Assembly (NCBI GenBank): GCA_946800325.1
Contig: OX326957.1
Coordinates: forward strand, 28,181,054 to 28,245,053
Reading direction: 5' to 3'
DNA: 64,000 nt
Source of the DNA: Luzula sylvatica
Taxonomy: Eukaryota; Streptophyta; Magnoliopsida; Poales; Juncaceae
In this document: piece after piece, positions 23,796-36,539 of the stretch
How the letters are laid out: each line of letters starts with the position of its first letter
How positions within the stretch are numbered: position 1 is the stretch's first letter
The notes under the pieces: model-generated
The model's database searches: none
Told to the model about the DNA's origin: nothing
What the model saw: only the letters and a program-made list of their open reading frames with translations
Translations under genes and position numbers: made by a program

Positions 23796-24794
23796 GATTT
23801 TTTCAAGCTGTGAATTCCAAATAATTTCTTTCGATTTGATTTGATTTGATTTGGATAACAGAATGATGGAAATCGAAGCCAAGAAAACCCAAACACCAAA
23901 TTGAGATTGCAATTAAATAGGAAGCCTGGTTGAGCTAAATTTGGAGCAAAATTTTGCGCAGTATGAATGAATCTTTGAAGATAGAAAATAGAAAGAGATT
24001 AAAATCTAAGAAAAATAAAGAGCCCAGAACCAAAATTGAGGTAAAAACCACAAAAGGCTGTGAAAGAAGGAAAATTTCCTACGGAAGTTATGGATTTAGG
24101 CCTAAAATGTCACTATCTTTTAAGTAACAATGTCCAAACTCAACAAAAGAAGGGGTCAAATTCAAACCTCAAATTAGATATAAAAAGGGAATTATGAATG
24201 GATACTCACCAAACAGGAAGTATCCCTTTAAATTGAAAAAGATGGTAGCTTTGAATTGTCGTTGGTTTTATCATAAAAATACAAAGATGTAGGCTTTCAT
24301 ATATGCTCTCTTTTCCAGAACAAACGAATGAGAGAAAAATATTTGGAGGACGAGCCAGGTGGAATGAAGAAAGCAAAGCAAAGAGCTTTCTTTCCTAGAG
24401 AGAGAGAGGGGGAGAGAGAGAGAGATGGTTTGAGTGATGGGTCATCTAATTGATAATAATTAGAAAGAGAGAGTAACACTAAATGCACAAAGATCATGGT
24501 TATATTATCCAAAGAAATAAGCACGTATTTATTTTATTTTTGTATATTTTTACTTTCAATAATTATATCTTTTAGTTTATTTAATGTAATAAATGATATT
24601 AAATTCTTATAATTTCGCTTGAATATTTAAATGCAATTAAACAATTAAATTAACAGATATCTTAGATTATAGATTAAATTTCATATTTATTTCGTAGAAT
24701 TTTTTTTATGAATATTACAACATATCTTTTTGTAGATATACTACTTTGGATCCAAATCAAATATTATATAATAATAATATAAAGTAAGGTTGTG
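23796..24794 (-). promoter_or_regulatory. Upstream region of the GT14 gene
   Basis: The divergent side of the gene contains a GA-rich tract (24396-24425), which is CT-rich in the gene's orientation and is a common plant core-promoter or 5'-UTR feature. No TATA box could be assigned with confidence. Confidence 0.4.
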
Positions 24795-24964
24795 GAGTAA
24801 TGATAGAAACCACACCTTTCTTCCCACGAATGGACCACACCTGTCACGTGGCAGTTATTTATTGGCTGCAGCAAAAATTGTGGAAAGCTGCAGCCAATAG
24901 CTGGCTGCCACGTGGCAGGTGTGGTCCATTCGTGGGAAGAAAGATGTGATTTCTATCATTACTC
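24795..24964. mobile_element. 170-bp MITE, near-perfect hairpin, 9-bp TSD
   Basis: The element runs from GAGTAATGATAG to CTATCATTACTC. It is flanked by the perfect 9-bp direct repeat AAGGTTGTG (24786-24794 and 24965-24973). The two halves are almost perfectly complementary over about 75 bp each (for example TTCCCACGAATGGACCACAC against GTGTGGTCCATTCGTGGGAA), with a short central loop. A 9-bp duplication with long TIRs is the signature of Mutator-like elements. It lies about 1.0 kb upstream of the GT14 start. Clean ends and duplication suggest a recent insertion. Confidence 0.92.
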
Positions 24965-24973
24965 AAGGTTGTG

Positions 24974-25900
24974 TATACTTTTATTGAAACAATTGATCAT
25001 TACAAAATATAATCATTACACCACAAAATATAATGCACCGAATGCATGCAAAATGATTTAAGAGAGAGAAAGAGGTGGGAAGGCAGAATCCGTATGTCCC
25101 TCGTTGTACGGTTACTAAAATATGTTCATGCACCCGGTGTAAACACCGAAGAAAATATATCTATCATATAGACCTAACTAAGGATCATTATGGCTTACCA
25201 AATAAGTTCATATCAAATAATAATATTGTTATTATTGTGCTTCGAATGACCAAATGGTTCATTCACATTTTTTCGTTTTCATTTCTTGAGACGACTAATC
25301 AAAGCATTTTGGAATTCAAAATCGTGGAATTTTATTTAACACCTGATAGAGAAAGCAGATTGACGTATTTGACCGCTCCGCTTAGGGCGTTAACGACGTG
25401 AATATTTTTTTTTTGATAATGATGTGAATATTGTTCTTAGAATTGCAATTGAGTTGAGTTTGAGCGAGTCATGTTCAACTTAAGCTCGACTCGAACTTGA
25501 TTTGAGTTGGGTCGTCTCGTTTGTATTAAGAATCGAGCTAAAATTTAAAATTCGGCTCATTTTTTATCGAGCTGATTCGGTTCGGATTGACGAGATGTTG
25601 ATTACATAAATAATTTGAATTTAACTCGAAACATTTGTTAGATAGTTGTCAACATAATACATTGTCAATAATAAAACCCCGACACTAAAATCTTAACAAT
25701 TCAAACGCATAATACAACAAAAGCTACTTAAACATCAAAGAGATAGAGAGATGGAGATATTACCATTGCAGATCTTGAGTGCTAGTATGCTCGTTGTTAG
25801 GATTTTTCAGAAAAATAAAGAGAAAAATATTGTCGAAGTTTTAGTTTTAGTTTTTCAGCAAATTTTCACTGGTTACTTTAGTGCCTCTGTAATTTAAGTT
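24974..25900. other. Intergenic, no gene recognised
   Basis: An open stretch at 25075-25401 begins with a Cys/Arg-rich segment but matches no family I recognise. 25440-25600 is an imperfect repeat of GAGC/TCGA words (GAGCGAGTC, GCTCGACTCGAAC), a composition also seen at 55260-55430. Confidence 0.45.
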
Positions 25901-25903
25901 AGT

Positions 25904-26530
25904 ATAATGCTACCTCCTTCACAAGGTATTGACACGTGGAAGGGGGTAGTTTTTCATATTAGCCATTTTTCTTTTTTAATTTTGAGCTTTTTTTTTTGTA
26001 ATTTTTATTTGACCTCATTTTATTTTCTTTTTTAATTTTGGTCCTTTTTTTATATCTAATTTTTTTTTATTTGTTTATTTCGCACGGGTATGTACGAAAT
26101 TTTATAAGGTCAAATGCTACCCCCTTCACAAGGTATTGACACGTGGAAGGGGGTAGTTTTTCATATTAGCCCTTTTTCTTTTTTAATTTTGAGCTTTTTT
26201 TTTTGTAATTTTTATTTGACCTCATTTTATTTTATTTTTTAATTTTGGTCCTTTTTTATATCCAATTTTTTTTTATTTGTTCATTTCGCACGGGTATGTA
26301 TGAAATTTTATAAGGCCAAATTATGCGAGTTTTCATAGAAATTTGTCAATAGGCAATATTCAATGAAATCTTGTGATTTTTTTTTTTTGTAATATTTTTT
26401 ACCTCATTTTTCCCCTTTTCGATTTTGGACATTCTTTATTTCCAAATTTGTTTTTATGTGCTCATTTCGCACGGGTATATATCAAATTTTGTAACCTCAA
26501 ATTTATGCGAGTTTTCATAGAAATTTGTCA
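25904..26530. repeat. Tandem repeat, about 207-bp unit, 2-3 copies
   Basis: Two units (starts near 25904 and 26111) share nearly the whole sequence from TGCTACC-CCTTCACAAGG to the phrase CGCACGGGTATGTA. A third, more diverged unit covers about 26316-26530. Each of the first two units has CTACC-CCTTC and GAAGGGGGTAG arms 40 bp apart, a small hairpin. Confidence 0.8.
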
Positions 26531-26866
26531 TGTGGCCGTTATATCCGACACGTAACGATTGTTTAATGAACCCTTATTAATGCATCTATTGACATCAAAT
26601 ATATTTCTGAATATGTCATGATTATATTAATCGAGTTTAAAAATACCCGTGCAAATGCTATTTAAACAAATTATATCAGAAAATAATATCCGTGATAGAC
26701 TAATTTCATGAACCTTATGCATCTATTGACATCATGACATTTCAAAATATGTCATGATTAAATTAATTTAGTTGAAACGCACGCTGCACGCGCGTTAATT
26801 CTATTTAAATAAATTATATAAAAAATAGGTATGTTGTACCGCGTAATTGCGCGGGGACAAACCTAG
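26531..26866 (+). mobile_element. Helitron 3' terminus (plus orientation)
   Basis: The sequence ends with the hairpin CCGCGTAATTGCGCGG (26839-26854), 8 nt, then CTAG (26863-26866) followed by T. The element probably extends leftward through the 207-bp repeats; its 5' TC end was not identified. It is the same terminal family as the two minus-strand copies at 20.1 and 20.8 kb. Confidence 0.65.
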
Positions 26867-28647
26867 TATACTATATATTAAACTTTATTGAGATGGAGAT
26901 AATGTTGACACGTGGAAAGAAAAAAAAAAGCCCAACCCAAATCGTAAAGAAAAAAAAAAAAATCCAACCCACATGCATACCCAAACGTGTACCCACACAT
27001 GTAGTGCGTAAATAAATTGCTAAAGCTATAAACAATGTTATTGATATGACTTATCGCTTACATATCGATCGGCGACCAATAAGCTATATGATCGATATAT
27101 TAGATTAATATCGGACCATATCAGTAGTCTACCGATTTTGTATTTTTTTATATTAAATATATGGCTCAGTCCAAATAAAAAGAAAGAACAAAAGTTCAAC
27201 CCATATGCATACACAAACGTGTACCCACACGTGTAGTGTGTAAATAAATTGCTATATCTATAAGCAATGTTATAAATACCGCATATCGCTTATAGATCGG
27301 TCGACGACCGATAAGCCATATGACCGATATATTGGATTTATATGGACCATATCAGTGGTATACCGATTTTGTATTTTTTAATATTAAATATATTTTATAT
27401 TAAATAAATTTTTATAATATTTATTTATACTAAATTTTTTGCATTATTAATGTTTAATGAAATCTTTCTATTAGTGACACATGTCCACCAACAAAAAAAT
27501 ACATATACTTAATATTTAATAATAGTTCATATCTCAAGTTTGGGCCGGATGGTTCGAACTGTTGGGTACTGCATTGACGACACGAGTTTCAGTAACGGCG
27601 ACCAACAATTTTTTTCAAAAATTAGATGTAAATAAGCGATAAGTATTTACATCCGCAAAAATAAATATAATCAAAATCTGAAGTTTTAGCACGATGATTT
27701 GAATTGATGGTTGTTTAGTGACGACCCAAGTTCGAATCACTGTGATATCATTTTTTACGAAATAATTATAAATAATATTATTTATACTATATTATTACAA
27801 AATTCGAATGCATGAGAACGTGACACATGTCCTTTTTTATTTTATGTTTTATTATTTTTGTAACCAAATGTGTAACGAGCGATAATAATGAGCAATATTA
27901 GTGTTCCATAATTTTTGTAGTCAATCATGTAACAAGCCACAATAATATCAAATTAACAATAAGTCAACAACATGACATGTGTCATTTCTATTTCATATTT
28001 CATCATTATTGCTGTCAATCGTGTACCGAGCCACAATAACGAGCAAGATTTAGTCTTGCATAATTTTTGTAGCCAGTCGTGTAACGAATATTATTTGAAT
28101 ATCTAAACAAATTCATATTAATACTTATTTTAATATAAATGAATTCATAGTATATTTTAAGATAATACTAATATCTAAGAAATTCAAAATAATATTTATT
28201 TTCATATATATAAATAAATTCATCATATAACGTTTACGCAATTTTAGAAAGGTATTTATGCTCCCATGAAAGGGGAAATGAAAAAAAAACATATATTTCT
28301 ATTTATCAAATAATATTTTCCATTTTAAAATATTTACACTAGAAAAACATATATTTCTATTTTTGAAGAAAAAAATACTTATTATCCTTGAAATTATATT
28401 GTATATATAATATTATTAGGTTACATACAATAATAATATCATATGTATAGTATAATGACTCGTGTATATTATTATAAAATTCAGAAAAAAAAAATATGAG
28501 CAAAAAATTATTGGGAATCTTACAAAAATTGAAGATAATATTTTTTCATAATTTTCTAAAAATACAAACAATGGAAAAAAATAATAATTTCGCATTGTAA
28601 ATTTTCTATTTTGTGTTTTCCCGAAACGAAGTGAGGATACCTCCTAG
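26867..28647 (+). mobile_element. Repeat-rich block ending in a Helitron-like CTAG terminus
   Basis: Two direct copies of a segment of about 215-230 bp (near 26970-27190 and 27190-27405) share CAAACGTGTACCCACAC and CCGATTTTGTATTTTTT. 27840-28090 has a second repeated theme (GTAACGAGC..ATAAT, ATAATTTTTGTAGCC). The block closes at CCTCCTAG (CTAG 28644-28647) after a weak hairpin-like GAAACGAAGTGAGG. There is no coding capacity. The boundary on the left is nominal. Confidence 0.45.
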
Positions 28648-29494
28648 TATCCTTAAAAACAAAATACTTTTTACACAAATGATAAGAATAGTTTTATCAA
28701 TATAGAGAAATATCGAGTGTGATAAATTTTTATGTTTTTCATTCCTGAATACATTTTTTTATTTGAAACCCCTTTGCATATGCAAATCTACGAGTTTGAA
28801 AAGAGCAAAATTTCCTCACATTTTAGAAGACCAAACAAGTAAAACAAGTTGGAATTTGATGAGGTAAATCGGGTGATGAACATTGTTTCCAATTGCCCAA
28901 AAAGTAAATACACATGCTTCGAGAAAATGACCACTTTGTCAAAAAATAATGACATAACTATCGAAAAGGAAATCATTTTTGTTTTTAAAAATACGATAAT
29001 GATGGGTTTTGAATTTATTAATTATAGTTTGCAATTTTGAATTCAATTAGGAACAGTCCTGCCGCAGGCGCTATATTGCTGATTTATTTATTATTATCTC
29101 TATTAATAAAACATGGGAAATTTACAATTTACAAATAATCCCCAATTTTTCTTGAATTTCCAAAAACCCCCAAACTTATGAGAAACTCCAAAACCCCCCT
29201 TACATACAAGGTTTTCTTTTCAATTACCCCCCTATAGGTATATTTCATGTTATTACAATTCTTTTCGACCAAAATACACCTCTATTTTTCATCTTTAAAT
29301 TTAATAAACATATATTTTCTATTATTTTATTAATTAAAATCACTATAAATATTTTTTAATATATACTAATTCAAAAAAATATTCCTGAAAATATCTTGAC
29401 AAATTAACATTATTCTAGTATTTAATTTTAATGCTAAATAGTTATTAATAAAATAGTTACTGAATAGTTTTTCTTGCCAAATTAATAATGAATG
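28648..29494. other. Intergenic, no gene recognised
   Basis: AT-rich. 29100-29290 resembles the interior of the Helitron-like copies (CCAAAAACCCCC, TTCGACCAAAATACACC). Short open frames at 28788-29040 on both strands have no recognisable features. Confidence 0.45.
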
Positions 29495-29770
29495 AATGAA
29501 AATTAAAACTAGGATTAAAATAATATTGTCGCTAATTTTAATTTCAACAACTATTTTAATTTCTGCAGTTCATTTTGTAGTAATTATTTTTATTTCAGTA
29601 GCTAGTTTTTAGTATATTTATATTAACAACTATTGATTTCATCAGCTAATTTGTTAATAGCTAATAAAAATAATTACTACAAAACTAACTGCTGAAATAA
29701 AACTAGCTATTGAAATTAGAACTGACGACAACATTATTTGAATGCTAGTTTTATTAATTTAGTTTTCAAT
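29495..29770. repeat. Inverted repeat / MITE (arms about 110 bp)
   Basis: The left arm (about 29500-29610, with TGTAGTAATTATTTTTATT) is inversely matched by the right arm (about 29655-29765, with AATAAAAATAATTACTACA), leaving an AT-rich loop of about 45 bp. It is a foldback-type non-autonomous element; the target duplication is not clear. Confidence 0.65.
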
Positions 29771-29811
29771 CAAGAGAAGAGGGGCATGTCACTAGACCTG
29801 GCAAAATCTAA

Positions 29812-30580
29812 TCCGACCCGGAAAAATGACCCGACCCGAACCGAAAATGTTGAAAAGTCAATGACCCGAACCCGAACCCGAAATTGACCCGAAACCGAAT
29901 GATCCGAACCCGAAACCGACCCGAAACCGAATGACCCGAACCGAATGACCCGAAATCGAATGACCCGAAACCGAATGACCCGAACCCGAAATCGATCCGA
30001 AACCGAATGACCCGAAACCCGAACGACCCGAAACCCGAATGACCCGAAACTCATGACCCGAATGATCCGAAACTCGCGACCCGAATGACCCAAAATTTAA
30101 ATATTATTGTTAAAATCAATATAATATTGCTAAAATGTCTTGGAATCAATAAAATAAATCTTGAATTATCCGAAAACTAAACTTTTGAAAAATCGAATGA
30201 TTCGACATCAAATTTTACGAAATCCGAATGACCCGAAAATCAAAATATCCAAGACCCGAATGACCTGAAATCCGAAACGACCCGGAACCGAATGATCCGA
30301 AAACCGAAACGACCCAAACCCGAATGACCCGAAAACCGAAACGACTCGAACCCGAATGACCCGCAAACCAAAACGACCCGAACCCGAATGACCCGCAAAC
30401 CAAAATGACCCGAACCCGAACGACCCAAAATCCGAACGACCGGCGACCCGAACGACCCGAAATCCGAACGACCGGCGACCCGAACGACCCGATGACCCGA
30501 ATGACCGGCGACCCGAAGCGATCCGAATCCGAAATAACCCGACCCGACCCGACCCGACCCGACCCGACCCGACGATTGCC
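29812..30580. repeat. CCCGAA-type minisatellite (about 15-bp unit)
   Basis: Two blocks (29812-30092 and 30215-30580) are built from variants of GACCCGAAACCGAAT and end in (GACCC)n-like CCCGACCCGA runs. They are separated by about 120 bp of AT-rich sequence. All reading frames are open here because the unit lacks stop words, so the apparent Gly/Arg/Ser-rich proteins are artefacts. Confidence 0.9.
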
Positions 30581-31459
30581 ACCTCTTGATGTCACTAATT
30601 AATTTAATGGTCTCAACTGACAAAGAGAAGGGATTTAGGACTGCATTCATGACTTAGACTGTGATTAATTAACGAGTGATGGAGGTGTATGTCTTTCTTA
30701 CATATCTCAAATAGTAACTACTCTTATAATATATAATATTTATTAATTTATGTTATATATAATTTATATAATTTATCAATCATTAGATTAACCATTAGAT
30801 TATGATATGCAATCTCATATCATAATCCATGAGATTTATGTTATATAAATTTATATAATTATATAAATTTATATAATTTATGTTATATAATTTATATAAT
30901 GTATGATATGCAATCTCATATCAACCATTATATTATGTTATATAATTTATGTTTATTAATTTATATAATTTATCAACCATTATATTATGATATGTGGCAA
31001 CATATGAAACAAGGATTAACCTTTGATTTTGTGTGATTATGTTTTATTTGTAGACATTTATGTGTTCCTTATTTTACACATAGTTTAAGCAATTTTAGAA
31101 ATCAACATCATCTTACACTGATGATGTGTCATAATATTATTCGTTAGATTCATGTTGGACCAGTTGTATTTGTATTTGAATTTGAATTTTTTTCACAATA
31201 TGTTGCATGATCAATTGTAAATTCAAATAGAATTTGAAGAGTTTAAATATCTAACATTAATAAATTAATATATAATATCATAAAACATACATCAAATATT
31301 GTTAGTATCATCACAATTATTTCAACCATTAGATTATGATATGTGGCAACATATGAAACATGGATTAACCTTTGATTTTGTGTGATTATGTTTTATTTGT
31401 GGACATTTACGCGTTCCTTATTTTACACATAGTTTTAAGCAATTTTAGAAGGCCACATC
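30581..31459. repeat. AT-rich region with 348-bp tandem duplication; insertion site of old copia
   Basis: A unit starting near 30975 (CAACCATTATATTATGATATG) is repeated from 31323 with few changes. The second unit is interrupted at 31459 by the old copia element and resumes at 54286 (ATCTTACACTGATGATGTGTC), proving the insertion point. 30700-30970 is a run of TTATATAATTTAT words. Confidence 0.75.
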
Positions 31460-32499
31460 TGTTGGGAATTCACCCGACCCCGGGCCCGCGCAGCGGATAT
31501 GAAGGCCCGGTCCGGTTCCCTCAATTCAAGATCACGCCATGACTTCGAGGGTACGATGCAATAGAAGGATAGACGATTACCAGCGTGAAATTGATAATGC
31601 ACGACGGGTTGATCGCTCGCATCCTTTCTTTCTCCGGTGTCACGTTGGTGACTAGCCCGTGCGTCCCATACCGCACGTCTCCCACCGTCTTGACACGCCT
31701 CCGGTTGTCTTTCGTGCGTCCCACGTCCACACTCTTCCACAACCAACAGTTTTGCTCCTTCGGTTTGATCACAATCGAAGAGCCACAAGTGTCGCTCCTC
31801 TACTTGTATCCACCGAGAGTCGGAGTTCGTCGGTCGCGGGTGCAACTGCCTAGACGATGCACCGGCGAACTTGCTTGATCGATTCTCTATTCCGAGAAAA
31901 ACTCTTTTTCTCGGTTTTCTCTCTTCGCATTTTTTCACTCTCTGAAAGATGACTCTCTATTTCTGGATAATTCTATTGATTAGAATCAATTGGACTGAAT
32001 GATCTTCCTAGAGAGAGAGAGAGAGAAACATCCTATTTATATCACATAGGATAAGGATGGGCCAAAATGCATGTATATCCAATATACACCCTTTCACACA
32101 GAAAACTGCATGAACCTGTTCAGTATTCTGTCGAAACGAAAATATTAAATCGTTCAAACCAACTTTAAACCTTCACAAAAGTTTTAGATAATCTTATTAT
32201 CTTTCGAACCCAATTTGTCCTGAACCAATTGGAGTTCGGATGCGAACGTTACGGACGTTTTACTAACTGTATGTCAAACGGTCGCACCCTTAAAGTATTC
32301 CATTAAAACGACACTCATACTTCGTTCAAATGAAAAATATTTCTACATGAAGGTTATAGATAATCTTATTATCTATCTAACCCAATTTGAACCATTAAAA
32401 TTGGATTTTTTTACAGAAAGACATGACTACGAATGTACGCTTACATTCGTTTATCCTTGTGTACACTTTTACGGTTGATCCGAAACTGTATTTCCTCCA
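31460..32499 (-). repeat. 3' LTR of old copia element
   Basis: 1040 bp, starting TGTTGGGAATTC and ending TTTCCTCCA on the plus strand. The GC-rich left third (U5 side) is strongly conserved with the partner at 53225-54285. The (GA)n tract is short here (about 8 repeats). Confidence 0.9.
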
Positions 32500-33600
32500 G
32501 TCTCCCACTCAATTTCAGATCTACCTAAAAGGTACTCGTGCATATCCAATATGCACGATTTTAGAGAATATAGCTTGCGTATCAAATACCAAGCTACGCA
32601 CATCTTATGTGCCAACTTTATAATCAAGCCCGACTTAGTACGACTCGTTGTGTGACCATGTAGGTTCGGTTAACGATGGCAGTAGGCTGTTTTCATAGCA
32701 CTACAAGCCCATGAGCGGGATCTAGTCACTCCATCATGGCTACCCATGTTAACACGAAGAATGATTGTGATCATTGTGCCTATCTCGAATAGCGGTTATT
32801 TGTTCTCTTGTTAGCGATATCCGTTAATCAAAAAGCATGGTGGTAGTCATCCTTATATTTTGATTAACTATACTTATTCCTCGTTTCCGAACTGATTTAA
32901 CAAATTCAATCGATATTAACCGTTAATATCATTGACCATGGCCATGGTTTTCGTTAATCAATTAATCGAGTGGCCAAAGAGATATCTGTTCCTTTCGGAA
33001 TAAACAATTCCTATCTTGGAGACTCATATTGAATTCCGTGTTTCGGACAATACCCAATGATGACCGTTTTAGCTCCCTGTTACGGTGAGCGTAAGGTCAT
33101 ATCAAAGTATTGTGTTACGCACGTAACGCAATCGATGGTCCCCTCAAGTATGAAGAACCTAATACCCTACTTGTCGCGAGTCCATCCATAATGACTAAAT
33201 CATGTCATGGTGTCGCGGCTTCGGTCATATCCAATATATGTCACCTAGCATATATCTACGTTCCCGATTCGACAAACACCTTTGTCCTATGATTAGCAAA
33301 ACATAATCATCTCCTCGGCTAACGTACTAGTGTACATGTTCAGTCTATTATCTGATAATGTAAATGCTTCACTCTAAAGCAAACTGAATCATGACTAAGG
33401 ATGTTTAGAAATGAAACTTTAAGTGTGACGGTTTCGCTGCACATAATCCTCAATTATGTCGACGTCCACACAAGTTCAAATCAGGGTTCATGTAATCAAA
33501 TTACACAACCCGCACACAGTTTTCATATAAGGTGAATGCATATTAATTTAAGTAAACAAATTTTTTAAAAGGGATGCATTGATACAGATATAGTATTTGG
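32500..33600 (-). other. Noncoding 3' internal region of old copia element
   Basis: The polypurine tract (complement of GTCTCCCACTC, 32500-32510) adjoins the LTR. The following kilobase has no pol homology but is conserved in the young copia (50520-51660, opposite strand) and in the relic at 3009-5505. It includes the hairpin at 33109-33132. Confidence 0.75.
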
Positions 33601-34305
33601 GTGATACAACGTTTACCTATGAGTATCTCCATACCCATAACCTGCGAGGACTATCGTATTAGATAACTACACTCTACTCTCTTCCTCCTCTAGGTATCTC
33701 CATACCCATAGTCATCGCATTACAGTCATGCACGACTAGAGAGAGCGGTTTTGTAAACGGGTCCGCACGTTGTTGCTAGTGTTAATCTTCTTAAGGTTTG
33801 GAACATTTCCAATACCTATGATCACATCTTTCACAAAATTTCATGGATCAAATGAAATTTTCTGAGTATTGGCTAGAAGTGGTTGTGACCTCGATATTTT
33901 TGGCTCGTACTATTGCGTCTCACGCAATCCCCAACCATAAATTCGATAACTCGTGACTACTCGAGTTTGGTCATGTTATCCTTGATCCACACCTCTTCCT
34001 TTTGCGATTAATAACCGCAATATACTCGCCTCCGTAAATAGAATCATAAATTATTGGTCCTGTGGAACCTTTTCACATAATCGTGTTTTCGTTTAAGCAA
34101 AACATGTACACACTTTGTGATCGAAAGTCGTGCTACATATTTGGACGTGCTTAGTATTTGGAAACTTTCGTTGTTATAGATTTTATAACCAACACGTCCT
34201 CCACACTATTATAGATAAAATAAAATCCTGAATTCTTTCGCAAAGTATTCAAGGATAATATTACCGCTTTCATTACAAATCCCGATAGGTTAAATATACA
34301 TAACC

Positions 34306-34375
<70 letters not shown>
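33601..34375 (-). pseudogene. Old copia pol remnant: RNase H end
   Basis: The complement of about 33840-33960 aligns with the RNase H C-terminal part of the young element (phrases GGGATTGCG...GCAATAGTACGAGCC and ACTCAGAAAATTTCA). Multiple frameshifts. It ends in a (TA)n tract (about 34305-34375) where the MULE-like element is inserted. Confidence 0.75.
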
Positions 34376-34378
<3 letters not shown>

Positions 34379-35329
34379 GCGTGCTAACGAGAATCCACGA
34401 ATCGAATCCACAAATCGAATCCACGCTAATTATTTGCAAATTAGTCCCTCCTTGTCGCTACGATTAGCGATGAACTACTTTCTCCTCTCCGGCTGCCCTT
34501 CTCTCGCGCTCTCACTCTCTTCTCTCCTCTCCTGATGGTGACTAGAGCGATTTTCTCCGGCAGTCACGCTCCAGTAGCCGCCAGTAGCCTCCACGACTTT
34601 CTCCTCTCCTGCTTCCCTTCGTTCTTTCGTACAAAGCCCTCCAGTAGCCGCCACGACTCCCAAGCTCCGGCAGTCACGCACGTCTCCAGTCGATTAGGAT
34701 CCAAGTATATTAGTTGGATAGACCACACCTTCGTTAAAGGAGGAAATCACTGTGAAATACCGTTTATCATGGCTAATTTTAACTTCAAGAAAGCTATTGA
34801 ATTAGGCGACAGATGGATTGGGCTCACTTTTTGGTGCTGGCAGCATTTCGTCCAATATGTGCAATGCTTTTTCTATTTAGGGATTTTTTTTTCTTCATAT
34901 TTCCACAAAAACTTCTTCCCCTCATTTAAATTAGGTATGCTAAGAATAACAACCATCAGGTTTGTGCTTTGTCTCTTAATTGCCACTTTAAACTTCAGAT
35001 TTTTTGATAGATGATTGGTTTTTGGATTTTTTTTTTATAGATCGATAAGGTTATTGCAAGATTTGAGAAGAAATGCTTTTACTTGAAAGGTAATTATCAG
35101 TAATTTTTAATCTTTTTTGATATATCGATAAGTTTTAATGTTTCAATTGTGCACTGGAAACAACAAGGTACCTCGCTCGGGAAGATTTAGTGATTGAATT
35201 TACCAAATCATAGAGGAGAAATTCATTACGAAATTCAGAACTATTGACGGTGCTAGATCCATTACGAAATTCAAATCGCATATTACTGACCGTGCTAGAA
35301 CCAAATCTCCTATCCTTTCAATCCAGATA

Positions 35330-35460
35330 TGCATTACGAAATTTCAATTCAATATTTTGCAATTCAATCCAGATTTCAGTTTAATTCTTTGCAATTCAAC
35401 CCAGATTTCAATTCAATTGACAAAACTGAATCAGAGGAGAAAAACTCGTTTGGTACAAAA
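35330..35460. repeat. Left arm of internal inverted homology in the MULE-like element
   Basis: AATTCAATCCAGATTTC-rich sequence, together with CAAATCGCATATTACTGACCG (35274-35294), is matched in inverse orientation at about 39015-39215 (GAAATCTGGATTGAA, CAAATCTGCGATT). Such inner inverted homology beyond the TIRs suggests extended arms or duplicated captured DNA. Confidence 0.6.
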
Positions 35461-35498
35461 ACATACCAATATTGATTTCGCTTTAGAAGAAAAACTCA

Positions 35499-36200
<702 letters not shown>

Positions 36201-36539
36201 AAAAGAAAGCGGAAAATATCGTTTGTTTAATTATTCGTACACCGTATTTGATTTCTGTAATTTCTTGTAGTTTTTGACTTCATGTATAATTAAAATTAAG
36301 TTTGTATCGAATAATTATACTTCTGATGGTTATAGGTACATTTAAGTAATTTCATGGTGGAGAAAAATTCATAACGATAAAGAAAAAAAAAAGAAGACCT
36401 AATTCATGTTTATATTTTTTAAATTCTAACATATTCGAAAATACTATTAATAGTAATAAATCTCATTTCTGGACATAAGATCAATGATAAATTTACTTAT
36501 TTTTCATAATAAAAAGGAGACTTTATTCCATATAATCAA

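Noticed and set aside
25075..25401. 108-codon open frame with Cys/Arg-rich start
   Set aside because: No family recognised, no ATG-context, splice or promoter support; treated as chance.
30208..30650. Long Gly/Arg/Ser-rich open frames in the CCCGAA region
   Set aside because: The repeat unit contains no stop words in any frame, so several overlapping frames are open at once; these are minisatellite artefacts.
31585..31938. Protein-coding gene in the GC-rich stretch
   Set aside because: It is the U5 side of an LTR duplicated at 53350-53620; composition explains the open frames on both strands.
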